DNA of 64,000 nt. Origin: Planotetraspora sp. A-T 1434. Lineage in GTDB: Bacteria; Actinomycetota; Actinomycetes; Streptosporangiales; Streptosporangiaceae. The first letter of the stretch is position 1. Every line of letters starts with the position of its first letter. Under the pieces are notes generated by a model. That model worked only from the letters and a program-made list of their open reading frames with translations, had not been told where the DNA came from and did not search any database. Both the position numbers and the translations under genes were made by a program. The DNA lies in the NCBI RefSeq assembly GCF_025420585.1, contig NZ_JAOEGB010000018.1:62001-126000 (forward strand), in the 5' to 3' direction. Below, one piece after another: positions 44,691 to 54,152 of this stretch.

Positions 44691-46619
44691 CTAGCCGACG
44701 TGGACGTGCGGGCGCCGCTCGACGTTGGGTTCGGCCTGCCGCAGGACCTCGCGGGTCAGCGGCGGCACGTCTCCCCCGCCGAACATCAGATAGCGGAGCA
44801 TGGCCACGATCGGATTGCCCTCCGCCCAGTGGAAGTAGATGTGCGGCGCCCGGCCGGTTCGGTCCCGGAGGTAGAGCAGCAGCGCGGCGAGCGCGTTCGG
44901 GACCGTCGAGCTCTCGATCCTCAGGATGCGATGGCCGTACCGCTCTTCGCCCTGGACCCGCAGCTCGGTCTCGAACTCCGAGGCGTCCGGCACGGTCACC
45001 TCGACGAACATGACCGGCTCGGAGCTGCGCAGACGGTGGTTCAGCCACTGCTCGCGCAGCTTGTCGTTGTACTCGGCCTGGTTCCGCTCGTGCGGCTCAT
45101 TGGCGATCAGGTGGGTGTCGCCCAACGCCTCGACGACGAACCGCTCGGCCAGCGGGTCGAGATGGACCTCGGTCACCCGAAGCTCGGTGGAGCGCGTGGC
45201 CCGCGAGACCAGCGATGTGACGATGATCGCGACGATGAAGAAGAAAGCGATCTTGACGCCGTCCGGCCGCTCGAAGACGTTGGCCACCAGCGTGTAGGCC
45301 AGCACCACGCCGATCAGGGAGAACGCCATCAGGAGCCTGACCTGCCCCGCCCTCGCCGCGGCTATGGCCACCGCGACGTTGGCCGACATGAAGAGCACCA
45401 GAACCCCCGTGGCGTACGCGCCGCCCTGCGCCTCGACGTCGGCGCCGAAGATGATCGTGATGGCGAACGCGATGACCATGAAGACCAGCACCAGAGGCCG
45501 TACGGCCCGCGTCCAGTCGGGGGCCATGCCGTACCGGGGAAGGTAGCGGGGCACGAGGTTGAGCAGCCCAGCCATCGCGGACGCGCCCGCGAACCAGAGG
45601 ATCGCGATCGTGCTGACGTCGTACAGCGTGCCGAACCAGTCGCCCAGGAAGCCGTGGGCGAGGTAGGCCAGGGCGCGGCCACTCGCCTTGCCGCCCTTGC
45701 CGAACTCCTTCGCCGGGATCAGGACGGCGGTGACGAAGCTGCTGAAGATCAGGAAGACGCTCATGATCAGGGCGGCGACGGTCAGGAGACGTTTGGTGCC
45801 CTTGATCCGCCCCGCGAGGCCGCCCTTGACGAGCGGCATCACGGCCACGCCGGTCTCGAACCCGGACATGCCGAGCGCCAGCTTGGGCATCACCCACAAT
45901 GAGACAGCGATCATGCCGATTGGGCTGCCGTGGTCGGTGGTCAGCACGTTCTGCCAGCTCACGACGAGGTCCGGCTGGCGCAGCACATGGAGCAGCCCGA
46001 CCGTGACCACGACGGCGTTGAGCACCAGATAGGCACCCACCAGCACCACGGCGATGCCGATGGCCTCGCGGAACCCCTTCAGGAAGATCCCGCCGAGCAG
46101 AGCGACGAGCACCAGCGTGACGAGGACCTGGTGGCCCTCCAGGAAGCCCGGCACGAACGGGTTCTCCAGGATGTGGGCTGTCGCGTCGGCGGCCGACAGG
46201 GTGATGGTGATGACGAAGTCGGTGGCCGCGAAGCCGAGCAGGACCAGCACGAACAGCTTGCCCCACCACTGCGGGACCAGCTTCTCCAGCATGGCGATCG
46301 AGCCCTGCCCGTGGGGGCTCTCGACGGCGACCCGCCGGTAGATCGGCAGCGCGCCGAACAGGGTCAGCAGGACGAGCAGCAGGGTGGCGATCGGCGACAG
46401 GGCCCCCGCCGCCAGCGCGGCGATCCCCGGCTGGTAGCCGAGCGTCGAGAAGTAGTCGACGCCCGTGAGGCACATGACCTGCCACCACGAGTGCTGCTTG
46501 TGCGGAGCCTCGGGCCCGTGCGGCCCCACCGCCTTCAGGTCCCCCTGCTGGAGCCCGTCCAGCAGCCACGCCCGCAGCGACCGGTCCCCGGCCGTCGCGG
46601 ACTGCACCGACCCGGCCAA
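44691..46619 (-). CDS. APC superfamily permease with cytoplasmic C-terminal domain
   Basis: 642 residues. About twelve membrane helices in the first 480 residues ([20 protein letters not shown] starts helix 1; [20 protein letters not shown] is a conserved loop), then a 160-residue soluble domain ([20 protein letters not shown], then [20 protein letters not shown]). The size and layout recall amino-acid permeases or KimA-like potassium importers; the substrate is not certain. Transcribed alone from a promoter at 46716-46745. Confidence 0.85.
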   Translation of the reverse strand: MAGSVQSATAGDRSLRAWLLDGLQQGDLKAVGPHGPEAPHKQHSWWQVMCLTGVDYFSTLGYQPGIAALAAGALSPIATLLLVLLTLFGALPIYRRVAVESPHGQGSIAMLEKLVPQWWGKLFVLVLLGFAATDFVITITLSAADATAHILENPFVPGFLEGHQVLVTLVLVALLGGIFLKGFREAIGIAVVLVGAYLVLNAVVVTVGLLHVLRQPDLVVSWQNVLTTDHGSPIGMIAVSLWVMPKLALGMSGFETGVAVMPLVKGGLAGRIKGTKRLLTVAALIMSVFLIFSSFVTAVLIPAKEFGKGGKASGRALAYLAHGFLGDWFGTLYDVSTIAILWFAGASAMAGLLNLVPRYLPRYGMAPDWTRAVRPLVLVFMVIAFAITIIFGADVEAQGGAYATGVLVLFMSANVAVAIAAARAGQVRLLMAFSLIGVVLAYTLVANVFERPDGVKIAFFFIVAIIVTSLVSRATRSTELRVTEVHLDPLAERFVVEALGDTHLIANEPHERNQAEYNDKLREQWLNHRLRSSEPVMFVEVTVPDASEFETELRVQGEERYGHRILRIESSTVPNALAALLLYLRDRTGRAPHIYFHWAEGNPIVAMLRYLMFGGGDVPPLTREVLRQAEPNVERRPHVHVG

Positions 46620-46715
46620 CCCGTCACCTCACATCAAGCGCACACAAAGACGCAAAGCACCCTACTGAGGTCAGACGAGGATTTCCGTGATCATGACGTC
46701 AAGAAAGCGTATATA

Positions 46716-46745
46716 TCCGTAGGCCCCTCGATCGGCCGGCGTCAA
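46716..46745 (-). promoter_or_regulatory. Promoter for the APC permease
   Basis: On the minus strand TTGACG (46740-46745), 18-bp spacer, TACGGA (46716-46721), within a low-GC patch that also contains TATATA. About 97 bp before the permease start. I found no riboswitch fold between the two. Confidence 0.45.
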
Positions 46746-46892
46746 AAACGCGTGGCGATACCGGGATCGGCCGTCAGGGATCAGTCAGGAACGCCGCCGG
46801 AGCGTGACGAGCGCCTCCATAGTGGCCTCATGACGACGCGTTCGCTCGGGCAGGACCGACCTCCGGACATGAGGCCGCGGCATGGTCGCGGC

Positions 46893-47504
46893 ATGGAGCA
46901 GTTCCACCATCCGCGTTCCGTGTACGCCGGTCACGGCCCGTCCACGCGGCCGACGGAGGAGCGCCGGCGTCTCCTTGAGGGTCTCACCGGGACGGTGCTG
47001 GAGATCGGCGCGGGCGACGGCGTCAAGTTCACCTGCTACCCGGACGCCGTCACCCGGATCGTCGTCGCGGAACCCAACCCGTTCCTGCTTCCGACGGTCA
47101 GGACGGTCTGCTCGGACGCCCCCGCCCCGGTCGATCTGGTCACCCCGGCCGATCTCAGCCGTCTTCCCCTGCCGGACGAGTCCGTGGACGCCGTCGTCTG
47201 CTCGCTCGTCCTTTGTACGGCACGGCGCCTCGGCCGGACCCTGGCCGAGATCGGGCGAGTCCTCAGGCCCGGTGGCGAGTTGCGGTTCTACGAGCACGTG
47301 CGGTCGGCCAACCCGCTCGCGGCGATGGCTGAGAGCCTCGTGACCCCCGTGTGGTCGCAGGCCTGCGGCGGCTGTCACCCCGCCCGGGCCACCGTGATCG
47401 CAATCGAGGAGGCGGGCTACGCCGTCGGGCGCGTCGACCGGTTCGCCTCCCACGGGGTAAGCCATGTCCTGGGCGCCGCCCGGAAATCACGCGGAGCTAG
47501 TTGA
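46893..47504 (+). CDS. Class I SAM-dependent methyltransferase
   Basis: 203 residues from the ATG at 46893 (MEQFHHPRSVYAGHGP). SAM motif I TVLEIGAGDGVKFTCY (about 34-49), motif II VVAEPNPFL (about 56), motif III/IV DAVVCSLVLCTARRL and post-motif RVLRPGGELRFYEHVRS. UbiE/small-molecule type with HPARATV near the end, like phosphatidylethanolamine or quinone methyltransferases; substrate unknown. The long in-frame extension upstream is antisense to the permease and not coding. Converges on the next gene with an 8-bp overlap. Confidence 0.85.
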   Translation: MEQFHHPRSVYAGHGPSTRPTEERRRLLEGLTGTVLEIGAGDGVKFTCYPDAVTRIVVAEPNPFLLPTVRTVCSDAPAPVDLVTPADLSRLPLPDESVDAVVCSLVLCTARRLGRTLAEIGRVLRPGGELRFYEHVRSANPLAAMAESLVTPVWSQACGGCHPARATVIAIEEAGYAVGRVDRFASHGVSHVLGAARKSRGAS

Positions 47505-47838
47505 ACGGCTGGACCTTCTGCGAGATGTTGCAGGCGTGTGGCGTCTTCTTGCAGAAAGCGGCCTGGGTATAGGTCTTCTCACTGACACTGATCGAAATCT
47601 GCTGCGTGCCGCGCATGATGGTCGGGCTCTTCACCGCCGAATATCTCTTGTGGCGCTTGCCGTTCTCGTTGTGGGTGTTGCCGTTGCCCTGCTGACCATG
47701 CGAGCCCTGCGGCCACGCGGCGCTCGCATCCGCCTCCGGCGACGTGACGGCCCCCGACATCACGATCGCGAGCGCGGTCAACGGCAATAGCCGTACGGCC
47801 ACGCCGGAAATCCCACTTGCCCCACAACGACTTGTCAT
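47497..47838 (-). CDS. Small secreted protein
   Basis: 113 residues. ATG at 47838 with aaagga ahead of it. N-terminal signal peptide: VAVRLLPLTALAIVMSGAVT with likely cleavage after ADASA (about residue 40). The mature part is Asn/Gly/His-rich at first (GSHGQQGNGNTHNENGKRHK) and ends with two cysteines (AFCKKTPHACNIS), which could form a disulfide. No family recognised. Confidence 0.65.
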   Translation of the reverse strand: MTSRCGASGISGVAVRLLPLTALAIVMSGAVTSPEADASAAWPQGSHGQQGNGNTHNENGKRHKRYSAVKSPTIMRGTQQISISVSEKTYTQAAFCKKTPHACNISQKVQPFN

Positions 47839-47989
47839 TTCAATTCCTTTGGGTTAGACCTGCGGCATCACCCTCCTTACCCCGCGACCTGCGATTTCAT
47901 TGGTGCCGGTGTGCAGGTCGGCCGTCATGTGGTTGGCCGTGGGTGACCAGAATCGAGGATGTCCCCTCCAGCGAGCGCCTTCGGGTCGG

Positions 47990-48223
47990 TCAGACCACCC
48001 GGGCCGACCCCTCGACCCAGCCGGGAAGACCGGCGAGGTCTCGGCGGACGACGTCGGCCTCCTCGGGTGAGACCGACGGGTCGGCGATCCGGAACTCCGC
48101 CGCCGCGGCGAGCCTCGCTGCCGACACCTGGCCCTCGGCGACCGTACGGCCCGAGCCAGCCCACGGAGCAAGGCTCGGCGCAAGGGCGGTCCTGCCGGCC
48201 GCGATCAGCTCCACGCGCCCCAT
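47990..48223 (-). CDS. Hypothetical fragment
   Basis: The minus-strand frame ending at 47990 reads like a natural helical protein (MGRVELIAAGRTALAPSLAP, then AARLAAAAEFRIADPSVSPE and VVRRDLAGLPGWVEG), about 77 residues. It has no recognisable family and no clear ribosome-binding site; the frame continues upstream with poor coding character. Perhaps the tail of a degraded gene. The rest of 47839-48390 shows no gene. Confidence 0.35.
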   Translation of the reverse strand: MGRVELIAAGRTALAPSLAPWAGSGRTVAEGQVSAARLAAAAEFRIADPSVSPEEADVVRRDLAGLPGWVEGSARVV

Positions 48224-48390
48224 CCCTCTACCGACAGCAGAACGGACGCCCCGCTCACCGTGACGACGCCCGTTGAATCTTGGTCTGGCACTACGGTAAC
48301 CGCGTGGGTTTCTCCCCTTTGTCCATGCCGTAAGAAAGGCCGTCCCGTGAAGACCCTGGAGCATGCCCTCGGCCCGACGCTGAGCGCCTG

Positions 48391-48921
48391 ATGAGGCCGC
48401 TCATCCTGCTGGACGTGGACGGGGTGCTCAACCCCTCCCGCAGGTCGTCGCCGCGCTTCCGCCGTTACGACGGGGTCCTGGACGGCGAGCCGTACAAGGT
48501 CCTGCTCGACCCACGGGACGGTTCCCGGCTCCGGAACCTGGCCGAAGCGACCGGCGCCGAGCTTGCATGGGCCACCACCTGGGAGGACCGGGCCAACGAG
48601 GAGATCGGCCCGCGCATCGGCCTGCCGTACCTGCCGGTGATACCGGTCATGGGCGATCCGGCGTCGCTAACCGGCGAGCATATGAAGACCCGTGGCATCG
48701 CCCGCTACGTCCGGCACCGTCCGTTCGTCTGGTTCGACGACAACCTCGTCGAGGCGGATCACGAGTACCTGACCCGGCACCCCGGCGTGAGCGACTTCCT
48801 CCTCGTGGAAGTCGACCCCCGCACCGGGCTCACCGATGACCATCTCGGCAGGGCCCGTGAATGGCTGATGATTCCGTCGCTGAGAGCCGAAAATCGATCG
48901 ACCTCCGGAGGGTCCGGATGA
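48391..48921 (+). CDS. HAD-like domain protein (RNA-repair-associated HAD_SAK type)
   Basis: 176 residues. Motif I LILLDVDGVLNPS (nucleophile Asp about 8), AWATTWEDRANE (about 57) in place of motif II, and WFDDNLVEADHEYL (about 114) as the acidic motif. This pattern is that of the HAD domains associated with Swiss-army-knife RNA-repair proteins (HAD_SAK_2). Role as a phosphatase is inferred. Not in an obvious operon; a nucleotidyltransferase remnant follows 12 bp later. Confidence 0.8.
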   Translation: MRPLILLDVDGVLNPSRRSSPRFRRYDGVLDGEPYKVLLDPRDGSRLRNLAEATGAELAWATTWEDRANEEIGPRIGLPYLPVIPVMGDPASLTGEHMKTRGIARYVRHRPFVWFDDNLVEADHEYLTRHPGVSDFLLVEVDPRTGLTDDHLGRAREWLMIPSLRAENRSTSGGSG

Positions 48922-48933
48922 CAGGCTCGTGCC

Positions 48934-49047
48934 GTGTTCGAAGCAGCGGAAGTCCTGCGCGTCCTGACCCTGTTGCGTACGGCGGGCTGCGAGGTCTGGG
49001 TCGGTGGCGGCTGGGGAATCGACGCCCTGGTCGGCCGCACATGGTGA
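48934..49047 (+). pseudogene. Aminoglycoside/lincosamide-type nucleotidyltransferase, N-terminal stub
   Basis: GTG at 48934 opens EVLRVLTLLRTAGCEVWVGG then GWGIDALVGR and a stop after 37 codons. GGWGIDALVGR is the start of the nucleotidyltransferase active site of LinB/AadB-type enzymes, but the sequence ends before the catalytic aspartates. The joint with the next gene at about 49040 looks like a deletion boundary. Confidence 0.7.
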
Positions 49048-49541
49048 TCGTGCAGCGGGTCATGGTCCGGTGGACCAAGCGGGGGCGCGGTGCGGGCGAG
49101 GCCGCGCGCCGGCGCGAGATCCCCTCGGCGTTGGAGCTGCCGCCGATGCCGGACGGGCCTCTTCTCCTCCATGACGTGCTCGCCGAGGACCGGACCGGAT
49201 ATGCCACCACCAGCGCAAGCAGCGCCCACGCCCTGCCGGGGCGGCTCAACGGGCTGCGGTTCGAGGAAGCGCCGCCGTCGGGGCTCCGAGTCGTCCGGTC
49301 TCCGGTGTGGGCCGCGTATCCGGCGACTCGGCACCCGGGGCAGGTGTTCCTCCTCCGTCCGGGAGAGCGGGCCCGTTACCGGGCCAACTTCCGCTTCAGC
49401 GGCGCCGGCATCGAGTGGTACTACGAAGAGTGGACCGTCAACATCGCCTGCGCGCCCTGGCGGCGCGACCTCTTCCTCACCGAGGAGTTCGACCACGAGA
49501 AGGACGAGCGGGTCTCGCTTTACGGCGGCCCCCGCCGCTGA
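49041..49541 (+). CDS. Hypothetical protein
   Basis: 166 residues from the ATG at 49041 (or 145 or so from a later start); the first codons overlap the nucleotidyltransferase stub and may not be native. PGQVFLLRPGERARYRANFR followed by IEWYYEEWTVNIACAP and DLFLTEEFDHEKDERVSLYG reads as a globular, all-beta protein. No family recognised. The next gene follows after 18 bp and is likely co-transcribed. Confidence 0.6.
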   Translation: MVIVQRVMVRWTKRGRGAGEAARRREIPSALELPPMPDGPLLLHDVLAEDRTGYATTSASSAHALPGRLNGLRFEEAPPSGLRVVRSPVWAAYPATRHPGQVFLLRPGERARYRANFRFSGAGIEWYYEEWTVNIACAPWRRDLFLTEEFDHEKDERVSLYGGPRR

Positions 49542-49559
49542 CCCCGCTGGAGGAGCATC

Positions 49560-50276
49560 GTGACGACCTGCCCGCACCCCGAGCGGTCCGGCCCCGCCGG
49601 CCTGCTGTACGCGGTGCGACACGGCCAGAGCACCGGCAACGCCGCCTTCGCCGCCGCCGAGATCGACGGGACGACGGTCATCCCGTCCGACGACATGGCG
49701 ATCTCCCTGACCGATCTCGGTGAACGGCAGGCAGCCGCCGTGGGCCGGTGGCTGGCCGCACTCGCCGAGGACGAGGCCCCCGACATGGTGTGGTGCTCGC
49801 CGTACCTGCGGGCCGGGCAGACCTGGCAGGTCGCCGAGCGGGAGCTCGGCGCCGCGGGCCGGCCGCTGCCCTGCCATCGAGTCGACGGACGGCTCCGCGA
49901 CCGCGACCGCGGACGGCTCAAGCACCTGCACCCGGCTGTCGTACGGGAGCGGTTTCCCGGCGAACCGGCCAAGGAGGCTCGCGACACCCTGCGCTATCGG
50001 CCGCCCGGCGGTGAGTCGTTCCTCGATGTCGCCGGGCGGCTCCGCGGCGTCCTGGCCGACATCGAGGCCGACCACCGGCACCGTCGTGTGCTGATCGTGG
50101 CCCACGACGCGGTCGTGCTGTTCTTCCGGCAGATCCTCGAACGGCTCACCGACGCCGACATCCTCGCCATCGCCGGGAACGGCCTGGCGGGCAACGGCTC
50201 CATCACCACCTGGCGGCGCGCCCCTGACGGTTACCGGCTCCTGGCCTACGACGACCGTTCCCATCTGCCCGGCTGA
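49560..50276 (+). CDS. Histidine phosphatase family protein
   Basis: 238 residues from the GTG at 49560 with ggaggag upstream. Branch-1 histidine phosphatase: YAVRHGQSTGN (catalytic His about 20), second Arg in WCSPYLRAGQTW (about 80), catalytic acid DRDRGRLK (about 118) and second His in LIVAHDAVVLFF (about 182). Resembles PhoE/GpmB-like phosphatases of broad specificity. No specific substrate can be assigned. Confidence 0.9.
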   Translation: MTTCPHPERSGPAGLLYAVRHGQSTGNAAFAAAEIDGTTVIPSDDMAISLTDLGERQAAAVGRWLAALAEDEAPDMVWCSPYLRAGQTWQVAERELGAAGRPLPCHRVDGRLRDRDRGRLKHLHPAVVRERFPGEPAKEARDTLRYRPPGGESFLDVAGRLRGVLADIEADHRHRRVLIVAHDAVVLFFRQILERLTDADILAIAGNGLAGNGSITTWRRAPDGYRLLAYDDRSHLPG

Positions 50277-50376
50277 GTCATTGATCACCAAGGGCGGTTG
50301 AGCGGCGACGCCACTCCCCCGACGAGCGGCAGCGGCAGGGCCACGCATTCGATCACCTCCGTGCCGTGTAGAATCA

Positions 50377-50390
50377 ACCAAGCGTTTGCT
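50377..50390. promoter_or_regulatory. CAAGCG-type operator before the P450 gene
   Basis: ACCAAGCGTTTGCT, one mismatch from AnCAAGnnCTTGnT. A TAGAAT box at 50369-50374 lies just before it, so the site covers the presumed transcription start. Three more copies control the rest of the cluster. Confidence 0.65.
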
Positions 50391-50418
50391 TGTGTCCACT
50401 GGGCCTGAGGAGGCCGGC

Positions 50419-51663
50419 GTGACCCTCACCGCCGCTGCGACCGCCGACGACTACGACGTCACATCCGAATGGCACGTCAGCGATCCGTATCCGTTCCTGC
50501 GCCGCCTGCGCCGCGAGCGGCCGGTGTTCTACAGCGAGAACCTCGAGGCCTGGGTGCTCACGCGCTATGGCCACGTGCGCGCCGCGCTGGCCGACGACGA
50601 GCGCTTCTCCTCCCGCGGCATCCTCACCGCGTCGACCCGGCTGACCGGCGAGGTACGCGAGTTGCTGGGCGGCCGGGGGGCCTTCCTCAGCCGGTTCGTG
50701 GCGAACGTCGACCCGCCGGCGCACACCCGGCTGCGGCGGGCGGTGTCGCGGGCCTTCACCCCCCGCGCGGTCTCCGCGCTCGCCGACCAGTACCGCGGGC
50801 TCGTCCACGAGTCGGTCGACCAGGTCGTCGCCGACGGCCGGGCCGACTTCGCCGCTCACTTCGCCACGTTCGCGCCGGCACGGCTGATGAGCGTCTTCGT
50901 CGGCATCCCGCGGGAGGACGAGCACCAGGTCAAGCAGTGGGTGGAGGACTGGTTCCAGCTCTTCCTCGCCCGGCACGATCCGGCCCGGCAGCCCGCGCTG
51001 GCCCGCAGCTTCCTCGACTACCTCGACTATGTGGACGCGCTGATCCGGAGCCGTGCCGCGGAACCGCGCGACGACTTCGCCGGCCTGATGGCCGGGTCCG
51101 TGGGCGCGCCTCCGCACGGGCTCGACCACCTCGACGTGGTCGAGCAGATCAGCGCGCTGCTGCTCGGCGGCAACGACACCGTGCCGAACGGCATCGGCAA
51201 CGCGGCCTACCGGCTGCTCGGGGGCGGGCACTGGGCCGAGATGGCCCGGACGCCGGAGCTCATCCCGAACGCGGTGGAGGAGGCACTGCGCTTCGACGGC
51301 GCCGCCACCGGCATCTTCCGGCTCGCCGCGACCGACATCGAGGTGGACGGCGTGACCATACCCGCCGGTTCGTTCGTCTTCGTGAGCCAGGACTCGGCCG
51401 GGCACGACGAGACCGTGTTCCCCGATCCGGAGCGGTTCGACATCACCCGCCCCAACGCCGCCCAGCACATGGCCTTCGGCTACGGCATCCACCACTGCGT
51501 CGGGGCGGCGCTCACCCGGCTGGAGATGGTGATCGCCGTGGAGGTGCTATCCGCCAGGCTGCCGAGCCTGCGACTCGTGGCCGGCGAACCGATCCGTTAC
51601 CGGCGCAGCGTCACCGGACGCGGCCTGGCCACGCTACCGGTCGAGTGGGACGAGCGATCCTGA
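50419..51663 (+). CDS. Cytochrome P450
   Basis: 414 residues from the GTG at 50419, seven bases after gaggagg. Soluble bacterial P450: I-helix LLLGGNDTVPNGIG (oxygen-activating Asp-Thr pair), K-helix EEALRF (ExxR), heme ligand loop FGYGIHHCVGAAL. No membrane anchor; electrons should come from separate ferredoxin and reductase not encoded here. Its operator is shared with the hydantoinase, LLM and dioxygenase units downstream, so it probably makes the first oxidation in that pathway. Ends four bases before the convergent SDR stop. Confidence 0.95.
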   Translation: MTLTAAATADDYDVTSEWHVSDPYPFLRRLRRERPVFYSENLEAWVLTRYGHVRAALADDERFSSRGILTASTRLTGEVRELLGGRGAFLSRFVANVDPPAHTRLRRAVSRAFTPRAVSALADQYRGLVHESVDQVVADGRADFAAHFATFAPARLMSVFVGIPREDEHQVKQWVEDWFQLFLARHDPARQPALARSFLDYLDYVDALIRSRAAEPRDDFAGLMAGSVGAPPHGLDHLDVVEQISALLLGGNDTVPNGIGNAAYRLLGGGHWAEMARTPELIPNAVEEALRFDGAATGIFRLAATDIEVDGVTIPAGSFVFVSQDSAGHDETVFPDPERFDITRPNAAQHMAFGYGIHHCVGAALTRLEMVIAVEVLSARLPSLRLVAGEPIRYRRSVTGRGLATLPVEWDERS

Positions 51664-51666
51664 CTG

Positions 51667-52452
51667 TCAGGCGCCGTAGCCGCCGTCGACGTCGAGGGCC
51701 TGGCCGCTGATGAAACCGGCCCGGTCGCTGGCGAGGAAGCAGACCGCCTCGGCGACGTCCATGGTGCTGCCGAACCGGCGCAGCGGGATGTTGGCGCGCG
51801 TCACTTCGAGCGCCCGCTCGCCGAGCTCGCCTGATTCGATCAGCCGCGCCGCCATCCCGCCGGTCAGCATGCCCGGCCCCACGCAGTTCGCCCGGACCCC
51901 GAAGCGTCCCTCCTCGGCGGCGAGGCCGCGCACGAGCGCCTCGACCGCCCCCTTGGGGCCCGCCGACAGGCCGTCCCGGACCGGGAACCGGCGCGTCGCG
52001 GCCGTCGTCACGGCGACGACGCTGCCCCGGGTCGCGCGCAGACGCGGGAGCGCGGGCTGCACGAGGTTGAAGAAGGCGACCGCGTCGCCTTCGATCTGCC
52101 GGCGGAACTCGGCGGGGCTCACCCCCGAGAGGTGCCTCATCGGCACGTGCGGCCCGGCGGCGTAGACGATCGTGTGGATGCCGCCGTAGGCCGCCGCCAC
52201 CTCGTGGAGGAAGGCGGCCACAGCGGCGTCGTCGGCGAGGTCGAGCCGCCAGGCCGCCGCCCTGCGTCCGCTCTCCTGGGCGTCCGCGACGACATCGGCG
52301 GCCGCGCGGGCGTTGCTCCGGTAGGTGATCGCCAGATCGCTGCCGCGCCGCGCGAGGAGCGAGGCGACCGCGCCGCCGATGCCGCCGCTGGCCCCCGCCA
52401 CCACGGCGACGCCGGGCCGGTGCCGGAAGTCCTCCGCCAGGTCGCCGCTCAC
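51667..52452 (-). CDS. SDR family protein without the usual catalytic tyrosine
   Basis: 261 residues. Glycine motif VVAGASGGIGGAVA (about 15-28), substrate-side RANCVGPGML and end GQALDVDGGYGA are classical SDR. At the active site the expected YxxxK reads SAGPK (about residue 164-168 within RDGLSAGPKGAVEAL), so Tyr is Ser. TTAATRR precedes it where SS would be. It may be a divergent reductase/dehydratase or non-catalytic. Its start overlaps hyuB's stop by four bases, so it is the last gene of the hyuA-hyuB operon. Confidence 0.85.
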   Translation of the reverse strand: MSGDLAEDFRHRPGVAVVAGASGGIGGAVASLLARRGSDLAITYRSNARAAADVVADAQESGRRAAAWRLDLADDAAVAAFLHEVAAAYGGIHTIVYAAGPHVPMRHLSGVSPAEFRRQIEGDAVAFFNLVQPALPRLRATRGSVVAVTTAATRRFPVRDGLSAGPKGAVEALVRGLAAEEGRFGVRANCVGPGMLTGGMAARLIESGELGERALEVTRANIPLRRFGSTMDVAEAVCFLASDRAGFISGQALDVDGGYGA

Positions 52453-54152
52453 TCGTCGTCGCCGATCACCACGCCGAAGTCCCGCTCGGCCCCGAGCCGG
52501 GTCACCCGCCCGTCCGCGACGTCGGCCCGGACGGCTTCGATGTCCCGCTCCTCCGGCCGGCCGAGGCCGCCTCCGCCGGTCGTCTCGACGATGAACGCCT
52601 CACCTGCCCGGAAGTGCGCGTTGTTGTTCTTCGCGGGCAGCCGTTCCACGGTGCCGTCCGGCGTCCGGCGGAAGAAGCCGCCGAGGCGTCCGGGGCGGCC
52701 GCCGTCCCGGCCGGGCGGGGCGGTCCGCAACCGGTCGCCGCGGGTGGTGACGTCCGCGTCGGCGAGCAGCCGGAACGTCGTGCGGCTGCCCAGCCCGCCA
52801 CGCCATCGCCCCGGTCCGCCGGAGTCCGGGATGAACTCGACCGCCTCGACCACGAGTGGGCAGCGGGTCTCGACGGGCTCGGTCTGCGGGACGGAGTTGC
52901 GGCCGATGCCGAAGTGCACCCCGGTGGCGTCGGGCCCGTCCTTCCCGGCGCGCGCACCCACACCGCCGAAGTCGTAGGCCAGATGGATCCAGTACGGCGC
53001 CTGCCGGGCGGCGATGCTGAACGGCTGGAGGATCCCAGACGCGGCGATCGCCCGGTCCGGGGCCGCCTCGGACATCGCCTGCATGATCGCCTCGATCGCC
53101 GCGTAGACCGGCAGGAACCGGCCGCCGCACGGGTACGGCGACTGCGCGTTGAGCAGCGAGCCGGCCGGGAGCCGGATGTCGAGCGGGCGGAGCCCTCCGG
53201 CGTTCATCGGCAGCGTGGGGTCGAGGAAGCAGCGGATCGCGAAGACGGCGCCCGCGAGCGACTGCGACAGGCTGGAGTTGACCGCCGCCGCGACCTGCGC
53301 GTCGGTGCCCTCGAAATCGATCACGGCCGAGCCGCCGGCGACGGTGACGGCCACCCGCACGACCAGCGGCGGCGCGCCAGGGTGGAGGCTGGGGTGGACG
53401 CCGTCGTCGTCGATGGCGTACTCGGAGCGGTAGGTGCCCGGCCGCAGCGCGGCGAGCGCGCGGCGGGTCCGCGCCTCGGTGTAGTCGAGGTAGTCCGCCA
53501 CGCTCCGCCGGAACTCGGCCGGGCCGTACTCCGCGAGAAGCTCCTCGATCCGGCGCGCCGCCGTGCCGGCCCCGGCGATCAGCGCCCGCACGTCCCCCAT
53601 GACCAGGTCCGGGGTGCGGCTGTTGAGCCGCAGCAGCCGTTCCATCACCGGATCGAGCCCGTCGGCCGTGGCGATCCGTACGGGGGGCAGTTGCAGGCCC
53701 TCGGCGAAGATGTCCGTGGCCAGGGCGGCCATGCCGCCCGCGGAGGCGCCGCCGAGGTCGGAGACGTGGATGAGTGTGCCGCTGAAGTACTCGACGGTGT
53801 CACCGACGAAGATCGGGCGGAAGACCAGGATGTCGTTGGTGTGGATGCCGCCCCGGTAGGCGTCGTTGAGCGCGAAGACGTCGCCGGGGCGCATGCTCTC
53901 GGCCGGGTGGTCGGCCAGCACCTCCGGCAGCGCCACCGAGAGCGCCATGCTGTTCATCAGCGTGGTGGCGACGGAGTGGGCGATCAGCCGCCCATGCCGG
54001 TCGAGAATCGCCGCGGAGGCGTCCGAGCCCTCCACGATGAAGGTCGAGTAGGCCGACCGGATGACGACGATGCCGGCCTCCTCGGCGGCGACCATGAGCG
54101 AGTGACGCAGCACCTCGGCGGTCAGCGCGTCCCTGCCCGAAGAAGTGGTCAT
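52449..54152 (-). CDS. Hydantoinase B / oxoprolinase family protein
   Basis: 567 residues from the ATG at 54152; hyuA's last four bases overlap it. HyuB core: LTAEVLRHSLMVAAEEAGIV, then GDVFALNDAYRGGIHTNDIL and DFEGTDAQVAAAVNSSLSQS, plus FIVETTGGGGLGRPEERD near the C-terminus. With HyuA it forms the ATP-dependent N-methylhydantoinase / 5-oxoprolinase / acetophenone-carboxylase-type complex that activates a carbonyl by phosphorylation. The native substrate here is unknown. Confidence 0.93.
   Translation of the reverse strand: MTTSSGRDALTAEVLRHSLMVAAEEAGIVVIRSAYSTFIVEGSDASAAILDRHGRLIAHSVATTLMNSMALSVALPEVLADHPAESMRPGDVFALNDAYRGGIHTNDILVFRPIFVGDTVEYFSGTLIHVSDLGGASAGGMAALATDIFAEGLQLPPVRIATADGLDPVMERLLRLNSRTPDLVMGDVRALIAGAGTAARRIEELLAEYGPAEFRRSVADYLDYTEARTRRALAALRPGTYRSEYAIDDDGVHPSLHPGAPPLVVRVAVTVAGGSAVIDFEGTDAQVAAAVNSSLSQSLAGAVFAIRCFLDPTLPMNAGGLRPLDIRLPAGSLLNAQSPYPCGGRFLPVYAAIEAIMQAMSEAAPDRAIAASGILQPFSIAARQAPYWIHLAYDFGGVGARAGKDGPDATGVHFGIGRNSVPQTEPVETRCPLVVEAVEFIPDSGGPGRWRGGLGSRTTFRLLADADVTTRGDRLRTAPPGRDGGRPGRLGGFFRRTPDGTVERLPAKNNNAHFRAGEAFIVETTGGGGLGRPEERDIEAVRADVADGRVTRLGAERDFGVVIGDDE

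Noticed and set aside
46620-46745. Possible c-di-AMP riboswitch before the APC permease
   Set aside because: The leader lacks the conserved ydaO-type blocks; only a promoter could be supported.
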